A program made the position numbers and the translations under genes. Shown here one piece after another: positions 6,051 to 6,103 of a stretch of DNA of 6,103 nt; the stretch's first letter is position 1, and every line of letters begins with the position of its first letter. The stretch covers positions 1-6,103 of the forward strand of contig CAYNST010000160.1 in the NCBI GenBank assembly GCA_964399955.1. The letters run 5' to 3'. The stretch is from CAYNST01 sp964399955 (lineage in GTDB: Bacteria > Pseudomonadota > Gammaproteobacteria > Pseudomonadales > Cellvibrionaceae). The notes under the pieces were generated by a model. That model had not been told where the DNA came from and made no database searches. It saw nothing but the letters and a program-made list of their open reading frames with translations.

Positions 6051-6103
6051 GGGTGGTTAGCTCAGCTGGGAGAGCGGCGGCCTTACAAGCCGTAGGTCAC
6101 AGG
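6051..6103 (+). tRNA. tRNA-Val (anticodon UAC), 3' end cut off by the window
   Basis: The first 53 nucleotides of a tRNA are present. The acceptor 5' strand is GGGTGGT and the D arm runs GCTC-AGCTGGGA-GAGC. The anticodon stem GCGGC/GCCGT, with one G-T pair, holds the loop CTTACAA, anticodon TAC (Val). The variable region AGGTC and the 5' strand of the T stem (ACAGG) end the window. The acceptor and D arm closely resemble E. coli tRNA-Val(UAC). More tRNA genes often follow in such clusters but cannot be seen here. Confidence 0.95.

Overview
The window looks like chromosomal DNA of a gammaproteobacterium. The reasons are the tRNA sequences (an Arg-UCU/His-GUG pair and a Val-UAC gene, all close to enterobacterial or pseudomonad forms), a near-consensus sigma70 promoter with a GC-rich discriminator, a sigma54-type promoter, and the Klebsiella-style architecture of the nitrate reductase. 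The genus cannot be fixed from the sequence alone.

Layout: the 3' part of a tRNA-Arg(UCU) opens the window (1-55). A complete tRNA-His(GUG) follows (88-164), then an intrinsic terminator (236-259). A 346-base gap (165-510) separates tRNA-His from the first protein gene. This gap holds the terminator, an IHF-like site (284-296), a well-matched sigma54 -24/-12 element (315-330) and a predicted untranslated leader of about 170 bases with several inverted repeats. Next come two co-directional genes. The first (511-1776) is a NirB-like NAD(P)H/FAD oxidoreductase, the electron-transfer subunit. The second (1856-4507) is the catalytic molybdenum subunit NasA, with an N-terminal [4Fe-4S] site and a C-terminal BFD-like [2Fe-2S] domain. 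A histidine kinase gene (4518-5906, minus strand) converges on nasA with only 10 bases between the stop codons. Upstream of the kinase, pointing away from it, is a strong sigma70 promoter (6009-6036) for a tRNA-Val(UAC) gene that runs off the window end (6051-6103).

How it works together: the two nas genes together encode a cytoplasmic assimilatory nitrate reductase. Electrons would pass from NAD(P)H to the FAD of the first protein, then to the [2Fe-2S] domain at the C-terminus of NasA, the N-terminal [4Fe-4S] cluster and Mo-bis-MGD, where nitrate is reduced to nitrite. No transporter, nitrite reductase or nas regulator gene lies in the window, so nitrite reduction must be encoded elsewhere. 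The sigma54/IHF arrangement and long leader suggest nitrogen control of transcription initiation, perhaps with leader-level control by nitrate. The kinase is an orphan here, with no response regulator beside it, and any link to nitrogen control is unproven.

I do not see a clearly novel system. The region reads as a compact assimilatory nitrate reductase operon placed between tRNA genes. The most rewarding parts to examine are the regulatory gap upstream of the operon and the tightly convergent orphan kinase.
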